The notes under the pieces: model-generated
The model's input: only the letters and a program-made list of their open reading frames with translations
Databases searched by the model: none
Told to the model about the DNA's origin: nothing
Assembly (NCBI RefSeq): GCF_900105075.1
Contig: NZ_FNSK01000001.1
Coordinates: forward strand, 2,555,001-2,619,000
Source: Rhodobacter sp. 24-YEA-8
GTDB taxonomy: Bacteria; Pseudomonadota; Alphaproteobacteria; Rhodobacterales; Rhodobacteraceae
Direction: 5' to 3'
DNA length: 64,000 nt
Program-made: the position numbers and the translations under genes
Shown: one piece after another, positions 27,161 to 36,262 of the stretch
Layout of the letters: each line of letters begins with the position of its first letter
How positions within the stretch are numbered: position 1 is the stretch's first letter

Positions 27161-28063
27161 ATGGCCAAGAAAATCTACTGCGCCTTCGGCACCGATATTG
27201 ATTCGGTCGCTGGCTGGATCGGGTCTTATGGCGGCGGCGACAGCCCGTCAGATATCCAGCGCGGCATCTTCGCGACAGAGGTCGGCATCCCCCGGCTGCT
27301 GCGTCTGTTCAAAAAATACGATCTCCAGACCAGTTTTTTTATCCCCGGCCACTCGCTGGAAACCTTTCCGAAAGAAATGCGGATGATCGTGGATGCAGGC
27401 CATGAGGTCGGCGCCCATGGCTACCTGCATGAAAACCCGATCGCGATGACGCCACAACAGGAGGAGGATGTTCTCGTCAAATCCATCGAACTGATCGACA
27501 AGCTGACAGGCCGCCCGCCGCGCGGCTATGTGGCGCCCTGGTGGGAAATGTCGAACTCAACGGCAGCTTTGTTGCAGAAATACAATTTCAGCTATGATCA
27601 CAGCCAGGGCTATCGGGATTTTCAGCCCTTCTATGCGCGTGTCGGCGATGAATGGAATGTCATCGATTATACGAAACAGGCCAAAGACTGGATGCATCCG
27701 CTGAAACACGGGCGCGAGATCGATCTCGTCGATATCGCAGCCAACTGGTATGTCGACGATCTTCCGCCGATGATGTTCATGAAGAAGTCGCCCAACAGCC
27801 ACGGCTTCGTCAATCCGCGCGATATCGAAGAGCTGTGGCGCGACCAGTTCGACTGGGTCTACCGCGAAATGGATTATGCGGTCTTTGCCTTCACCATCCA
27901 CCCGGATGTGGCCGGGCGCCCGCAGGTTCTGCTGATGCTGGAACGGCTTATCGAATACATTAATGGCCATGATGGCGTCGAATGGGCGACGTTTGAACAG
28001 ATCACCGATGACTTCCGCAAACGCTATCCGTTTGAAAGCGGTAAGCGGCCAGAGGTGATCTGA
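27161..28063 (+). CDS. NodB-fold hydrolase, imidase/allantoinase-like ('polysaccharide deacetylase' family)
   Basis: 300 residues, no signal peptide, so cytoplasmic and unlikely to act on a polymer. NodB motifs: [11 protein letters not shown] with the metal/catalytic Asp pair near residue 10-12, GAHGYLHE supplying two metal His, RGYVAPWWE and [12 protein letters not shown]. The sequence resembles from memory the cyclic-imide hydrolase and PuuE allantoinase branch rather than peptidoglycan or chitin deacetylases. It follows the ATPase by 26 bases behind an AGGAGG site. I infer that it hydrolyses the compound imported by the upstream transporter; the substrate is not established. Confidence 0.8.
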   Translation: MAKKIYCAFGTDIDSVAGWIGSYGGGDSPSDIQRGIFATEVGIPRLLRLFKKYDLQTSFFIPGHSLETFPKEMRMIVDAGHEVGAHGYLHENPIAMTPQQEEDVLVKSIELIDKLTGRPPRGYVAPWWEMSNSTAALLQKYNFSYDHSQGYRDFQPFYARVGDEWNVIDYTKQAKDWMHPLKHGREIDLVDIAANWYVDDLPPMMFMKKSPNSHGFVNPRDIEELWRDQFDWVYREMDYAVFAFTIHPDVAGRPQVLLMLERLIEYINGHDGVEWATFEQITDDFRKRYPFESGKRPEVI

Positions 28064-28075
28064 AACGGGGGCGAT

Positions 28076-28369
28076 ATGTGTTCCGCCTGTGGGTTTCCAA
28101 GCCGGCCCGGGCATTGGACTGATGCCGGGGGCTCTACCCCCGGCGACAGGTTGCGACTGCGCTTCATCCGGGTGGCCGCGATCAACCGGCTGCTCGCGCC
28201 CTGGGGGTTAAAGGCCTATGATGACGGTGTGACGCCCGGGTTGCAGCTCTTTGCACCCGGTGGCGCAAGGGAACTTGTGGCCGATCTCGACAACCTCTGG
28301 GCGGTGGCTTCCCGCATGGCCGGATCACCGGTAGACCCGCTTTCGCTGACCGTGCTCAACAATGACTGA
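28076..28369 (+). CDS. Small protein with N-terminal CxxC motif, unknown function
   Basis: 97 residues, starting MCSACGFPSRPGHW and ending in a basic then acidic helical part. The CxxC at residues 2-5 could bind zinc or iron; only these two Cys are near each other. I do not recognise a family. The gene begins 12 bases after the hydrolase stop and overlaps the next start by 8 bases, so it belongs to the operon and is likely a conserved companion of the hydrolase or of the metal chaperone that follows. Confidence 0.6.
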   Translation: MCSACGFPSRPGHWTDAGGSTPGDRLRLRFIRVAAINRLLAPWGLKAYDDGVTPGLQLFAPGGARELVADLDNLWAVASRMAGSPVDPLSLTVLNND

Positions 28370-29366
28370 GGCTTCCATCCAGGGGCAGAACGCCAAAGGC
28401 GATGGCCTTTTGCCACTGACCATCCTTGGCGGTTTTCTCGGGGCCGGGAAAAGCAGCTGGCTGCGCCATCAGCTGCATCAGGGATTGCTCCGCGATCAGC
28501 ATATTATCGTCAACGAGGCTGCGGGAACGCCGGTAGACAATCTGCTCCTGGGCAAGGCTACGCGACTTACGGTCCTCGCCGGGGGCTGCGCCTGTTGCGA
28601 AGGCCTGACGACACTGATTGCGACGCTGCGCGACATCTGCGATCAGGCCAGCGGTCAGGACGCAGGAAAAACGACCGGCATCCTGCTCGAGACCAGTGGC
28701 CTCGCCGATCCGGGCGTCATCGCGAGTGCCATTGCCGCAGACCCCATCCTCGCCCGCCGGCTCCGGCTGTCAGAAATAATCGTGCTCGCCGATGCGCAGC
28801 ACGGGACTTCGCAGCTTATGGAAGAGCCGCTGGCGCGTGCCCAGGCTGAGACAGCCGACCGCATTATAATGACCAAAACCGCATCGGCCCCGCCGGATCA
28901 GACCGCCCGCCTGCTGGCGACGCTGCGACTGCTGAACCCCGGTGCCCGGATCGAAGCTGCAGAGCTCGGGATCCCCCGTGATCTGCCCGAGCCGGGTCAG
29001 CCCTATGCGCTGCCAGCCGCCAGGGCTGACACACCGGACGCACCGATCCGGCCTTTCCGGCTGACGATCGGAGGAGCCTCGCGCGATGATGATGTCCTCG
29101 GCTGGGTGGCGCTTTCGACCTGGCTTTCCGCGCTCCTCTTCGCGCGGGGCAAAGATGTCATCCGCGTCAAGGGTGTGGTGCGGACGCCGGCGGGGCGGCT
29201 CCTGCTGCAATCCGTGCGCCATGTGATGCAGCCGCCCGAGATCCTGCCAGAGATCATGCCCGAGACCTTCGCCGGGCCGCAGCCCGAGGAAGGTGTCATC
29301 GTGCTGATAGGGCGCAATTTTGATGCCGGTCTTATCGCGCAGTCATGGGCCCGCTTTGGCGGCTGA
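28362..29366 (+). CDS. COG0523 (CobW/UreG-type) GTPase, putative metal chaperone
   Basis: 334 residues. Walker A GFLGAGKSS is at about 24-32, and the family metal-binding motif CACC (Cys76, Cys78, Cys79) follows in LAGGCACCEGL. A CobW C-terminal domain is present but short. These GTPases place zinc, nickel, cobalt or iron into client enzymes. Being last in the operon with a metal-dependent NodB hydrolase, that hydrolase is the natural client (inference). Its last 24 bases overlap the 3' end of the convergent gene on the opposite strand. Confidence 0.88.
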   Translation: MTEASIQGQNAKGDGLLPLTILGGFLGAGKSSWLRHQLHQGLLRDQHIIVNEAAGTPVDNLLLGKATRLTVLAGGCACCEGLTTLIATLRDICDQASGQDAGKTTGILLETSGLADPGVIASAIAADPILARRLRLSEIIVLADAQHGTSQLMEEPLARAQAETADRIIMTKTASAPPDQTARLLATLRLLNPGARIEAAELGIPRDLPEPGQPYALPAARADTPDAPIRPFRLTIGGASRDDDVLGWVALSTWLSALLFARGKDVIRVKGVVRTPAGRLLLQSVRHVMQPPEILPEIMPETFAGPQPEEGVIVLIGRNFDAGLIAQSWARFGG

Positions 29367-30419
29367 CCCGCCGGCTTTTTCCAGGGCGCGTTTCGCTTTC
29401 AGCTGACCGGATTCGAACAGCGCGACCAGCACGAGGCCCAGAACCAGCGGCAACATCAGATAGAAAAGCCGGAACACCAACAGCGCCGCCAGCACCGTCT
29501 CGGGTGGAAATTCCGGCAGGCCGGTGATCACCGCCAGCTCGAACACCCCGATCCCACCTGGCGCATGCGACAGCAGCGCCAGTGAGAAGCCGACCACGAA
29601 CACCCCCATGACCACCATATATCCAGGGTTATTCGCCTCAGGCAGCGCGAAATAGAGGATGCCGGCGGCAAAAAGCAGCTCCACCGGTGCAATCGTCACC
29701 TGCTTCAGCGCGATGGAAAACCGCGGGTAAGAAATGCGGAAATTACGGATCTTCAGATCCGGCAGACCAAGCGCCGAAGAGGCCAGATAGGCCACCACAA
29801 TTGCCAGCGTAACCAGCGCCGCCCATTGCACCACATGCGGCGAGATATGGGTGGATACGCGCTCGCCCAGACCCGGCGTCAGGAGAAAGGCAAAACCCAG
29901 AACGATCATCACGGCAAGGCTGAAGGTCAGCGAGCAGAAAGTGACCAGCACCCCTACTTCGGGCCCCGAAAGCCCCCTGGTCGTATAGGCGCGGTAGCGG
30001 ATCACGGCGCCGGAAAAGGCAGAGGCACCAATGGTATGGGCAAGCGAATAGGTGGTCAGGGCACAGCCGACAACAAAGGGAAAGCTCACCTTTTTGCGCA
30101 GATGCTGCAGCGCGATCACGTCATAAAAGGCAAGATTGATATAGCAGGCGAGCGTGCAGAGCACGATCAGCAGCCAGTGCCAGGAATTGATTGCCCCGAA
30201 GCCGGCCCAGAGCGCCTCCCAGGACATATCTTTCAGCTCATGCGTCAGAAACCAGAAGGAAATCCCGATTGCCAACAGGCCGATCACCGGCCAGATGAAT
30301 TTCTTCCACTTCGCGCCGCCTGACGTCGTACCTGCCACGTGCCATTGTCCTGTTGTTTTTGGCCCCGCCGGCAACAAAATAATCCCCGGCAAGTTGCCAC
30401 TATTGGAACCGCATTCCAT
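29343..30419 (-). CDS. UPF0104-family membrane protein (YbhN/MprF transmembrane-region type)
   Basis: About 358 residues from the outermost start, with around eight membrane helices. Motifs such as TIGASAFSGAVIRYRAYTTRG and SHAPGGIGVFELAVI are typical of the lysylphosphatidylglycerol-synthase transmembrane family, which includes lipid flippases. No synthase domain is attached, so lysyl-lipid synthesis is not implied. The first ~35 residues are poorly hydrophobic and the start may be internal. Convergent with the GTPase gene, with a 24-base overlap. Confidence 0.82.
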   Translation of the reverse strand: MECGSNSGNLPGIILLPAGPKTTGQWHVAGTTSGGAKWKKFIWPVIGLLAIGISFWFLTHELKDMSWEALWAGFGAINSWHWLLIVLCTLACYINLAFYDVIALQHLRKKVSFPFVVGCALTTYSLAHTIGASAFSGAVIRYRAYTTRGLSGPEVGVLVTFCSLTFSLAVMIVLGFAFLLTPGLGERVSTHISPHVVQWAALVTLAIVVAYLASSALGLPDLKIRNFRISYPRFSIALKQVTIAPVELLFAAGILYFALPEANNPGYMVVMGVFVVGFSLALLSHAPGGIGVFELAVITGLPEFPPETVLAALLVFRLFYLMLPLVLGLVLVALFESGQLKAKRALEKAGGSAAKAGP

Positions 30420-30625
30420 GACAAGGGCAATTCCGGTGCCCGGGAAAAATGCAGAAAATCACGAAATTCTGTTTGGCTGTCACAGCATCGCGGGCCCCGG
30501 CCAGGCGGGCGCGGCCCGAACCTGCCGCCAGGGTTGCGTGGCTTGCCACCATTGCGCGCGCAGAGCCAGGTCAGCCGGTGGTTTCCGGGCGCCAGCGAGA
30601 TGTATTGCGGTGGCCAGAGGCCCGC

Positions 30626-31300
30626 TCAGCCCATCCTGCCCTGGTTCAGACGCACCACACGGTCCATACGCGCGGCCAGCTCAAGGTTATGCGTCGCGAT
30701 CAGCGCCCCCATCCCGGTCGAGCGCACCAGATCCATCAACGCGCCGAAGACCTGATCCGAGGTTCCGGGGTCAAGGTTGCCGGTCGGCTCGTCGGCCAGC
30801 AAAAGCCCCGGCCCATTGGCCAGCGCGCGGCAAAAGGCGACCCGCTGCTGCTCGCCCCCCGAAAGCGCTGCAGGGCGGTGATCCGCTCTCGCTGACAGGC
30901 CGACCTTCTCAAGCAGATTGAGCGCCCGCGCGGATGCCTCCGATTTCGACACGCCATTCGCCAGCTGCGGGATCACAACATTTTCCAGCGCGGTGAATTC
31001 GGGCAGCAGATGGTGGAACTGGTAGATGAAGCCGACATCGCCGCGCCGCGCCTCGGTCCGGAGCCTGTCAGACAGGCCGCCCATCTCGCGCCCGCCCATC
31101 ACGACCCGGCCCTGATCCGGCGTATCAAGCAGGCCCGCAATATGCAAAAGCGTCGATTTCCCCGCCCCCGAAGGTGCGACCAGCGCCACGACCTCGCCTT
31201 TCGCAATCGACAGATCGACGCCGCGCAACACCTGGACTTCCGAGGGTTTCCCCTTGTTATATCCCTTGGTGATCCCCTCGAGAACCAATGCCTCACTCAT
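30626..31300 (-). CDS. lolD: Lipoprotein-releasing ABC ATPase LolD
   Basis: 224 residues. Walker A ([18 protein letters not shown], with the LolD-typical HIAGLLDTP continuation), signature [15 protein letters not shown], Walker [13 protein letters not shown]. It energises extraction of outer-membrane lipoproteins from the inner membrane. Its start overlaps the end of the lolC/E gene by 8 bases, the usual lol arrangement. Confidence 0.95.
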   Translation of the reverse strand: MSEALVLEGITKGYNKGKPSEVQVLRGVDLSIAKGEVVALVAPSGAGKSTLLHIAGLLDTPDQGRVVMGGREMGGLSDRLRTEARRGDVGFIYQFHHLLPEFTALENVVIPQLANGVSKSEASARALNLLEKVGLSARADHRPAALSGGEQQRVAFCRALANGPGLLLADEPTGNLDPGTSDQVFGALMDLVRSTGMGALIATHNLELAARMDRVVRLNQGRMG

Positions 31301-32579
31301 TGCGCAATGCCTCCACCGGGTCCATGCGGGCGGCGCGACGCGCCGGAAGAACAGTCACGCTGAACGACAGGCCCAGGGCAAGCGCCACCGCCGAAATCAC
31401 GTCATCTGCCTGTAACTTCGCGGGCAGCGAATAAATACCCCGGACCGAGGCATCCCAGACCGGGCTGCCATTGATCCAGGCGATCCCCGCCATGACCTGG
31501 TCGACATTCAGCGCCACAAGGCAGCCAAGCGCCAGGCCTGCGAGGGTGCCGATCACGCCGGTCACCGCGCCGCAGATGAAAAACACCCGCAGGATAGAGC
31601 CCTGGCTCAGCCCCATGGTGCGCAGGATGCCGATATCGCGCCCCTTGTTTTTCACCAGCATGATCAGCCCCGATACGATGTTCAGAGAGGCAATCAGCAC
31701 CAGGATCGACAGGATCAGGAACATCACATTGTCTTCGATATCCAGCGCCCTGAGGAAGGACCCGGCTGAATCGCGCCAGGTCCAGGGGTTGGCCTCCGGC
31801 CCCGCAGCATTCAGGATCGGCAGCACATAGTCGTCAACCTTTTCCGGATCCTGCACGATGATCTCGATCTCATCGGCAAAGCCCTCGCGGTTCAGAAAGC
31901 TCTGCGCCTCGGTAAAGGGCATATACATCCGCACCTTGTCGATATCGTAGCGCCCGGCGGTGAAGATATAGACGACCTCATAGGCCTTGGTGCGCGGGCT
32001 GACCCCCATCGCCGTTTTCGGGCCGTTCAGCGTGATCACCCGCACCCGGTCGCCGACGACCACGCCCAGATCGCGCGCCAGCACCGAGCCAAGCGCGATA
32101 CCTTCGGGAAACTGGTCAATATCGCCAATGGAGTCGGAGCCGACCCCGATCCGGGGGATCTTTGCCAGCTCCTCGGGCGAGATGCCGTAAAGATCGGCGC
32201 CGACGCTGCGCTCTCCATCCGAGACCATCACCTGACCCCGGATCAGCGGCGCCGCACGCTCCACCCCTGGCACTTCGGCCACGCGGGCGGCGAGCGCCTC
32301 ATAATCCGCAAACCCCCGGATCTTCACGCCGGCCTCATCGGTCCGCTCTGAAGACCAGAGCGTCACATGCGCATTGGCGCCAAGGATCGTATCGACGAAT
32401 TCCTCACGGAACCCCGCACGAACGGCGAGGGTCACGATCAGCGCCGCAACCGCAAGCGTGATACCGATCAGCGAGATCCAGGTCATCACCGAGACCCCGC
32501 CCTCGGCACGGCGCGCGCGCAGATAGCGCCAGGCGATCAGCCACTCAAAAGCGGCGAAAGGTGCGGTCTTTTCAGCCAT
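31293..32579 (-). CDS. lolC: Lipoprotein-releasing system permease LolC/LolE
   Basis: 428 residues: an N-terminal membrane helix ([18 protein letters not shown]), a large periplasmic MacB-type domain, then three C-terminal FtsX-family helices. The sequence [18 protein letters not shown] is typical for LolC/E. Many alphaproteobacteria have a single such permease working as a homodimer with LolD, so C versus E is not meaningful here. ATG 32579 has an AGGA site at 9 bases; the frame extends to 32633 but the shorter form matches the family. Confidence 0.92.
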   Translation of the reverse strand: MAEKTAPFAAFEWLIAWRYLRARRAEGGVSVMTWISLIGITLAVAALIVTLAVRAGFREEFVDTILGANAHVTLWSSERTDEAGVKIRGFADYEALAARVAEVPGVERAAPLIRGQVMVSDGERSVGADLYGISPEELAKIPRIGVGSDSIGDIDQFPEGIALGSVLARDLGVVVGDRVRVITLNGPKTAMGVSPRTKAYEVVYIFTAGRYDIDKVRMYMPFTEAQSFLNREGFADEIEIIVQDPEKVDDYVLPILNAAGPEANPWTWRDSAGSFLRALDIEDNVMFLILSILVLIASLNIVSGLIMLVKNKGRDIGILRTMGLSQGSILRVFFICGAVTGVIGTLAGLALGCLVALNVDQVMAGIAWINGSPVWDASVRGIYSLPAKLQADDVISAVALALGLSFSVTVLPARRAARMDPVEALRNE

Positions 32580-32666
32580 ATGCCCGGTCCTCATGCCCGT
32601 TTCTTCGGTCTTGCCGGGCCGGTGCCCGTTCATCGGCGCGGAAAGTGACCTTTGAGGCGCGAAAGG

Positions 32667-33941
32667 TCAAGAAAGCCTCTCGTGATCGGCTGTTACAGTC
32701 GTGTCAGCGCCAAACAGATCCGCCAGCGCCCCGGCCCGTCTTCTGTGCATCGTGGCATGGGTATAGGCCCGCGCCGTCTGCAGCGCGGCTGGTGCCATAC
32801 CGGCCAGCGCCGCAGCATCCTGCGCAAGATCAGCCAGAGCCCCGACCAGCGCTCCGGCCTGACCGGGTACACAAAGGCGGCCATTCACGCCGTCCTGCAC
32901 CACCTCACGATTGCCGGTCGTCGCTGTCGCCACCACCGGCACGCCTTGCGAAAATGCGTCAAACAGGATGCGCGGCTGTTCATCGCCGGTCGTCGGCACC
33001 ACCACTGCATGATAGCCGCGCAACAGCGCCATAAAGGGCGCGCCATACTCCACCGGATCCAGCAGCCCGAGCCGGACATGCCGCGCCTGCGCCGCAAAAG
33101 CCCCAAGATCCGCGCGCATCGGCCCTTCGCCGATCACGTCAACCGCCAGGGCAATGCCCCGCATTTCCAGCTGCTCCAGCGCCGCCAGAAACAGCCCGAT
33201 CCCCTTTTCCGCCACCAGCCGCGAGGCCATCAGAAAGCGCGGGACATCGCTTTTTGCGGCCCAGGCGGCCTGCATCTCAGCTTCGCTCAGGATCATCTCC
33301 TCCGAGATCCAGCTTGCCGGCAGCACCAGTGCCCTGCCCTGCGGGCCAACGGGCAGGCTCTCGCGATATGCTTCACTGGTATAGACCCCAAGCCGGGCGC
33401 GGCGCATCGACCATCGCGCGAAGCTTTCCGTCAGACGGGCGCGCAGCCGCGCCTTGCGCCCCGCGCGGGCCGGGTCCGGCAGCCGCCAGAAGGCGCTTTC
33501 GATCACCATCACAAGCGGGCGCCGGCGGATCACCGCAACCGGGTTAAGCACCAGACCAGACGGCAGAGGCCATCCCGCTACACCGGAATGCACGATCTCT
33601 GCCGCGCCCACCGCGCGCCAGGCCGCCAGCGCCATGCCTGGCAGGGCGAAAACCGCACGCAGCGCGCGCCCTTCTGCCCGCCCGAAAGGGCAAAACCGCA
33701 ACCGGCGTCCCGGTGGCACCGCCACCCGTACCATATCCGGCCCCGGCGCGGTGATCCGCACCTCCGGCGCCAGCACGGCCAGATCGGCAATATAATCAAG
33801 ATGCGCGCGCAGATCATGCGCCCAGAGACGGCCGAGCCAGACCTCCCCCTGCGGGTCGCGGTAGAACGGGATCAGGACCGAGAGCAGATAGCGCTGCGAG
33901 ATCAGCGGCAGCGCCGGCAGATCGGGGGAATCTTCGGTCAT
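32667..33941 (-). CDS. Glycosyltransferase, GT4-like
   Basis: 424 residues of GT-B fold. The C-terminal donor-binding half contains FLMASRLVAEKGIGLFLAAL and the retaining-enzyme region EQPRILFDAFSQGVPVVATA with the conserved Glu replaced in context. An N-terminal half without signal peptide fits a cytoplasmic, membrane-associated enzyme. It stands between proS and lolC/E; its acceptor is unknown. A GGGGGAG site precedes the ATG. Confidence 0.8.
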   Translation of the reverse strand: MTEDSPDLPALPLISQRYLLSVLIPFYRDPQGEVWLGRLWAHDLRAHLDYIADLAVLAPEVRITAPGPDMVRVAVPPGRRLRFCPFGRAEGRALRAVFALPGMALAAWRAVGAAEIVHSGVAGWPLPSGLVLNPVAVIRRRPLVMVIESAFWRLPDPARAGRKARLRARLTESFARWSMRRARLGVYTSEAYRESLPVGPQGRALVLPASWISEEMILSEAEMQAAWAAKSDVPRFLMASRLVAEKGIGLFLAALEQLEMRGIALAVDVIGEGPMRADLGAFAAQARHVRLGLLDPVEYGAPFMALLRGYHAVVVPTTGDEQPRILFDAFSQGVPVVATATTGNREVVQDGVNGRLCVPGQAGALVGALADLAQDAAALAGMAPAALQTARAYTHATMHRRRAGALADLFGADTTVTADHERLS

Positions 33942-33973
33942 GATCTCCCCCTTTTCTCTGTGTCAGATCGCAA

Positions 33974-33998
33974 CGGCCCGGGCCAGAGACCCGGGCCG
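33974..33998 (-). terminator. Stem-loop downstream of proS
   Basis: Perfect arms CGGCCCGGG and CCCGGGCCG around a 7-base loop, 10 bases past the proS stop and before the glycosyltransferase start. No clear T-run follows; it probably ends or attenuates the proS message. Confidence 0.6.
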
Positions 33999-34007
33999 CG
34001 CGCGCCC

Positions 34008-35348
34008 TCAGCGATGGGGGGCGTAGATTTCTTCGATTCGGGCGACGGCGGCCTCCGGCGTCAGCTCTTCGCTCTCGCCCGTGCGGCGCGAGGTGAGTTC
34101 GACCACGCCATTCGCCAGACCGCGCGGGCCGACGGTGATCCGCCAGGGCAGACCGATCATATCCATCGTGGCGAATTTTGCACCCGCCCGATCGTCACGA
34201 TCGTCGTAAAGCGGCTCCAGCCCCTTCGCGAGCAGCGCCTTTTCAAGGCTGGCGCAGGCTGCATCCGCCGCCGCATCGCCTTGCTTGAGATTCACGATCC
34301 CGACCGGGAAAGGCGTCACGCCTTCGGGCCAGATGATGCCTTTGTCATCATGGCTGGCCTCGATGATCGCGCCCAGAAGACGCGAAACGCCGATCCCGTG
34401 CGAGCCCATTTCGACCGGCACTTTCGTCCCGTCCTTGGTCACGACGGTCGCGCCCATCGCTTCGGAATATTTGGTGCCGAAATAGAAGATCTGGCCAACC
34501 TCGATACCGCGCCCGACCTTGCGGTGCTCTTCCGGGATCTGGTCGAAAAGCCCCGCATCATGGGTCTCATCGGTGCGGGCGTAAAGCGTGGTGAACTCTT
34601 TGCAGACGCCATCGACCTCTTCGCGATTGTCGTAATCGACCTCGCGGTTCCCGAGTTTCAGCCCGGTCACGCGGTCATCATAAAAGACTTCGCTCTCGCC
34701 GGTATTCGCCAGCACGAGGAATTCATGCGTATTGTCGCCGCCGATCGGGCCAGAATCGGCGCGCATCGGGATCGCGGTCAGGCCCATACGTTCATAGGTG
34801 CGCAGATAGCTGACCATATGGCGTTTATAGGCATGCAGCGCCGAGTCCTTGTCGACGTCGAAATTATAGCCGTCTTTCATATAGAATTCGCGGCCGCGCA
34901 TGACGCCGAAACGCGGGCGGACCTCGTCGCGGAACTTCCACTGGATCTGGTACAGCGTCAGCGGCAGGTCTTTGTAGCTGTTCACATGGGCGCGGAAGAT
35001 ATCGGTGATCATCTCTTCATTGGTGGGCCCATAGAGCATATCGCGCTCATGGCGGTCTTTGATGCGCAGCATCTCGGCGCCATAAGCGTCATAGCGACCG
35101 CTTTCGCGCCAGAGATCGGCGGGCTGCATCGTCGGCATCAGCACCGGAATATGCCCTGCGCGCACCTGTTCCTCATTCACGATCTGCGCGATGCGGTTCA
35201 GAACGCGCAACCCCAGCGGCAGCCAGGAATAGATGCCGGCGGCCTGCTGCTTGATCATGCCCGCGCGCAGCATATAGCGGTGCGAGACGATCTGGGCCTC
35301 TTTGGGATCTTCTTTCAGAACGGGCAGAAAGTAGCGCGACAGACGCAT
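34008..35348 (-). CDS. proS: Prolyl-tRNA synthetase (short alphaproteobacterial form)
   Basis: 446 residues, class II synthetase charging tRNA-Pro. Motif 1 is around [15 protein letters not shown], motif 2 near [20 protein letters not shown], motif 3 near [16 protein letters not shown], then an anticodon-binding domain. Between motifs 2 and 3 it lacks the ~180-residue editing insertion of the E. coli enzyme, as is usual in alphaproteobacteria, where a separate deacylase does the editing. AGAGG precedes the ATG by 5 bases. Confidence 0.95.
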   Translation of the reverse strand: MRLSRYFLPVLKEDPKEAQIVSHRYMLRAGMIKQQAAGIYSWLPLGLRVLNRIAQIVNEEQVRAGHIPVLMPTMQPADLWRESGRYDAYGAEMLRIKDRHERDMLYGPTNEEMITDIFRAHVNSYKDLPLTLYQIQWKFRDEVRPRFGVMRGREFYMKDGYNFDVDKDSALHAYKRHMVSYLRTYERMGLTAIPMRADSGPIGGDNTHEFLVLANTGESEVFYDDRVTGLKLGNREVDYDNREEVDGVCKEFTTLYARTDETHDAGLFDQIPEEHRKVGRGIEVGQIFYFGTKYSEAMGATVVTKDGTKVPVEMGSHGIGVSRLLGAIIEASHDDKGIIWPEGVTPFPVGIVNLKQGDAAADAACASLEKALLAKGLEPLYDDRDDRAGAKFATMDMIGLPWRITVGPRGLANGVVELTSRRTGESEELTPEAAVARIEEIYAPHR

Positions 35349-35569
35349 GGCGGCCTCTTTGGCTCAGATGTGGCGGCGGGTATTCGCCCCCGTTCCTAGC
35401 GGCTGGCCCCCCTGCGGGCAAGAGAGCGCAGAACCTGCATATCGACGCATTCTCCGCAGTGCCGAGCCATGGAAGCCGGTGATTGCATCACCAGGATCCT
35501 TTTCACCCTCTCTCTCACCCGGAAAATGCTGCTCCTGCTGTCCGTGATTAAGGCCCTTAGCCTCCTGCT

Positions 35570-36085
35570 GTCGCAAGGTGTTCCCCCGCCGCCCTTTCTC
35601 GCCTGTTCACCGAGCGCATCGGCAAAGCGGTCGATCAACCCGGTGTCGAAAAATCAGTGAAAACCGGCACTGGCGAAGATGGCAAAACCCTCCTGCACCT
35701 GAACCTGTCCGCCCATAAAATCCAAAACGCCCCGACTGGATTTGCGAATCGCACCAGATGTTCCGTGCCGTCGAAACCCCTCACAAGCTGAAGGGGAAGC
35801 AAAACAGAAGTATCGCCTCGCCCGCGCTCGGTGGACCTCGACGGCCTGTTTCTGACGGGCGGAAATTTCTCCGGCGCGCACATGCAGGGGGAGCGGTTCG
35901 AGGCAGCGGAGTTTTACCCGCCCGACCTGACCGGCGCCCGAATGTCCCGATGCCAGCCGGATCTTGCCAATCCGAGCGCGACAGTACTGCATGGTACCCG
36001 ACCCGATGGCGCACAACACTCCCTGGGGGCGAATTCGCGGTTTCGGCACTGTCGTCACACCATCACTTACTCTCCGGGCTGCTGA
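35570..36085 (+). pseudogene. Decayed coding remnant with pentapeptide-repeat-like section
   Basis: One frame reads as plausible protein (LFTERIGKAVDQPGVEKSVK, GEDGKTLLHLNLSAHKIQ) until a TGA at 35789-35791, then continues in the same frame with GGNFSGAHMQGERFEAAEF and YPPDLTGARMSRCQPDLAN, where F/L/M recur every fifth residue as in pentapeptide-repeat proteins. No proper start or ribosome site is visible. I read it as a broken gene; the stop in the middle is the main evidence of decay. The first section is not identified. Confidence 0.4.
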
Positions 36086-36123
36086 CATGCGCGGTGTGCG
36101 AATTAGGGATTGCAATGCCATGA
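36046..36123 (+). pseudogene. Short serine-recombinase-like fragment (zinc-ribbon region)
   Basis: A 25-codon stretch reads HHHLLSGLLTCAVCELGIAM then stops. The pattern HLLSGLLxCxxC followed by a glycine/methionine is characteristic of the zinc-ribbon region of large serine recombinases. Upstream parts of such a gene are not seen, so this would be a scar of a former integrated element. The match rests on a short motif. Confidence 0.4.
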
Positions 36124-36262
36124 TCTTCTGAACCCCTGGCGGAGGCACTATAAGCTCTCCGACTGGCCCCATTAGGGCTGACCCCGCCCATCCCTGCCCT
36201 TCCCCTTGCGCCCGCAGCGTTCCACGGCAATATCTCTCCCCGTAACGAGGGAAAGGTCTGCC

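Larger units (their letters stand above)
35349..36262. other. 914-base gap without intact genes
   Basis: Between the proS start and the PerM start no full-length gene is evident on either strand. The two remnants listed separately occupy its right half; the left part (35349-35570) has no convincing coding signal. Codon usage in the whole stretch is less biased to G/C third positions than in the flanking genes. This is likely a site of past insertion and decay. Confidence 0.6.

Noticed and set aside
27161..28063. Peptidoglycan or chitin deacetylase as function of the NodB-fold protein
   Set aside because: No signal peptide or membrane anchor, and the operon is a small-molecule importer; imidase/allantoinase-like role is more consistent.
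32652..35399. 915-codon + strand open frame opposite the glycosyltransferase and proS
   Set aside because: Spans two well-identified - strand genes and the gap between them; translation is rich in His, Arg and Gln as typical of antisense frames.
36085..36180. Possible tRNA or attachment site near the recombinase-like scrap
   Set aside because: No cloverleaf could be drawn and no direct repeat pair was found flanking the interval.
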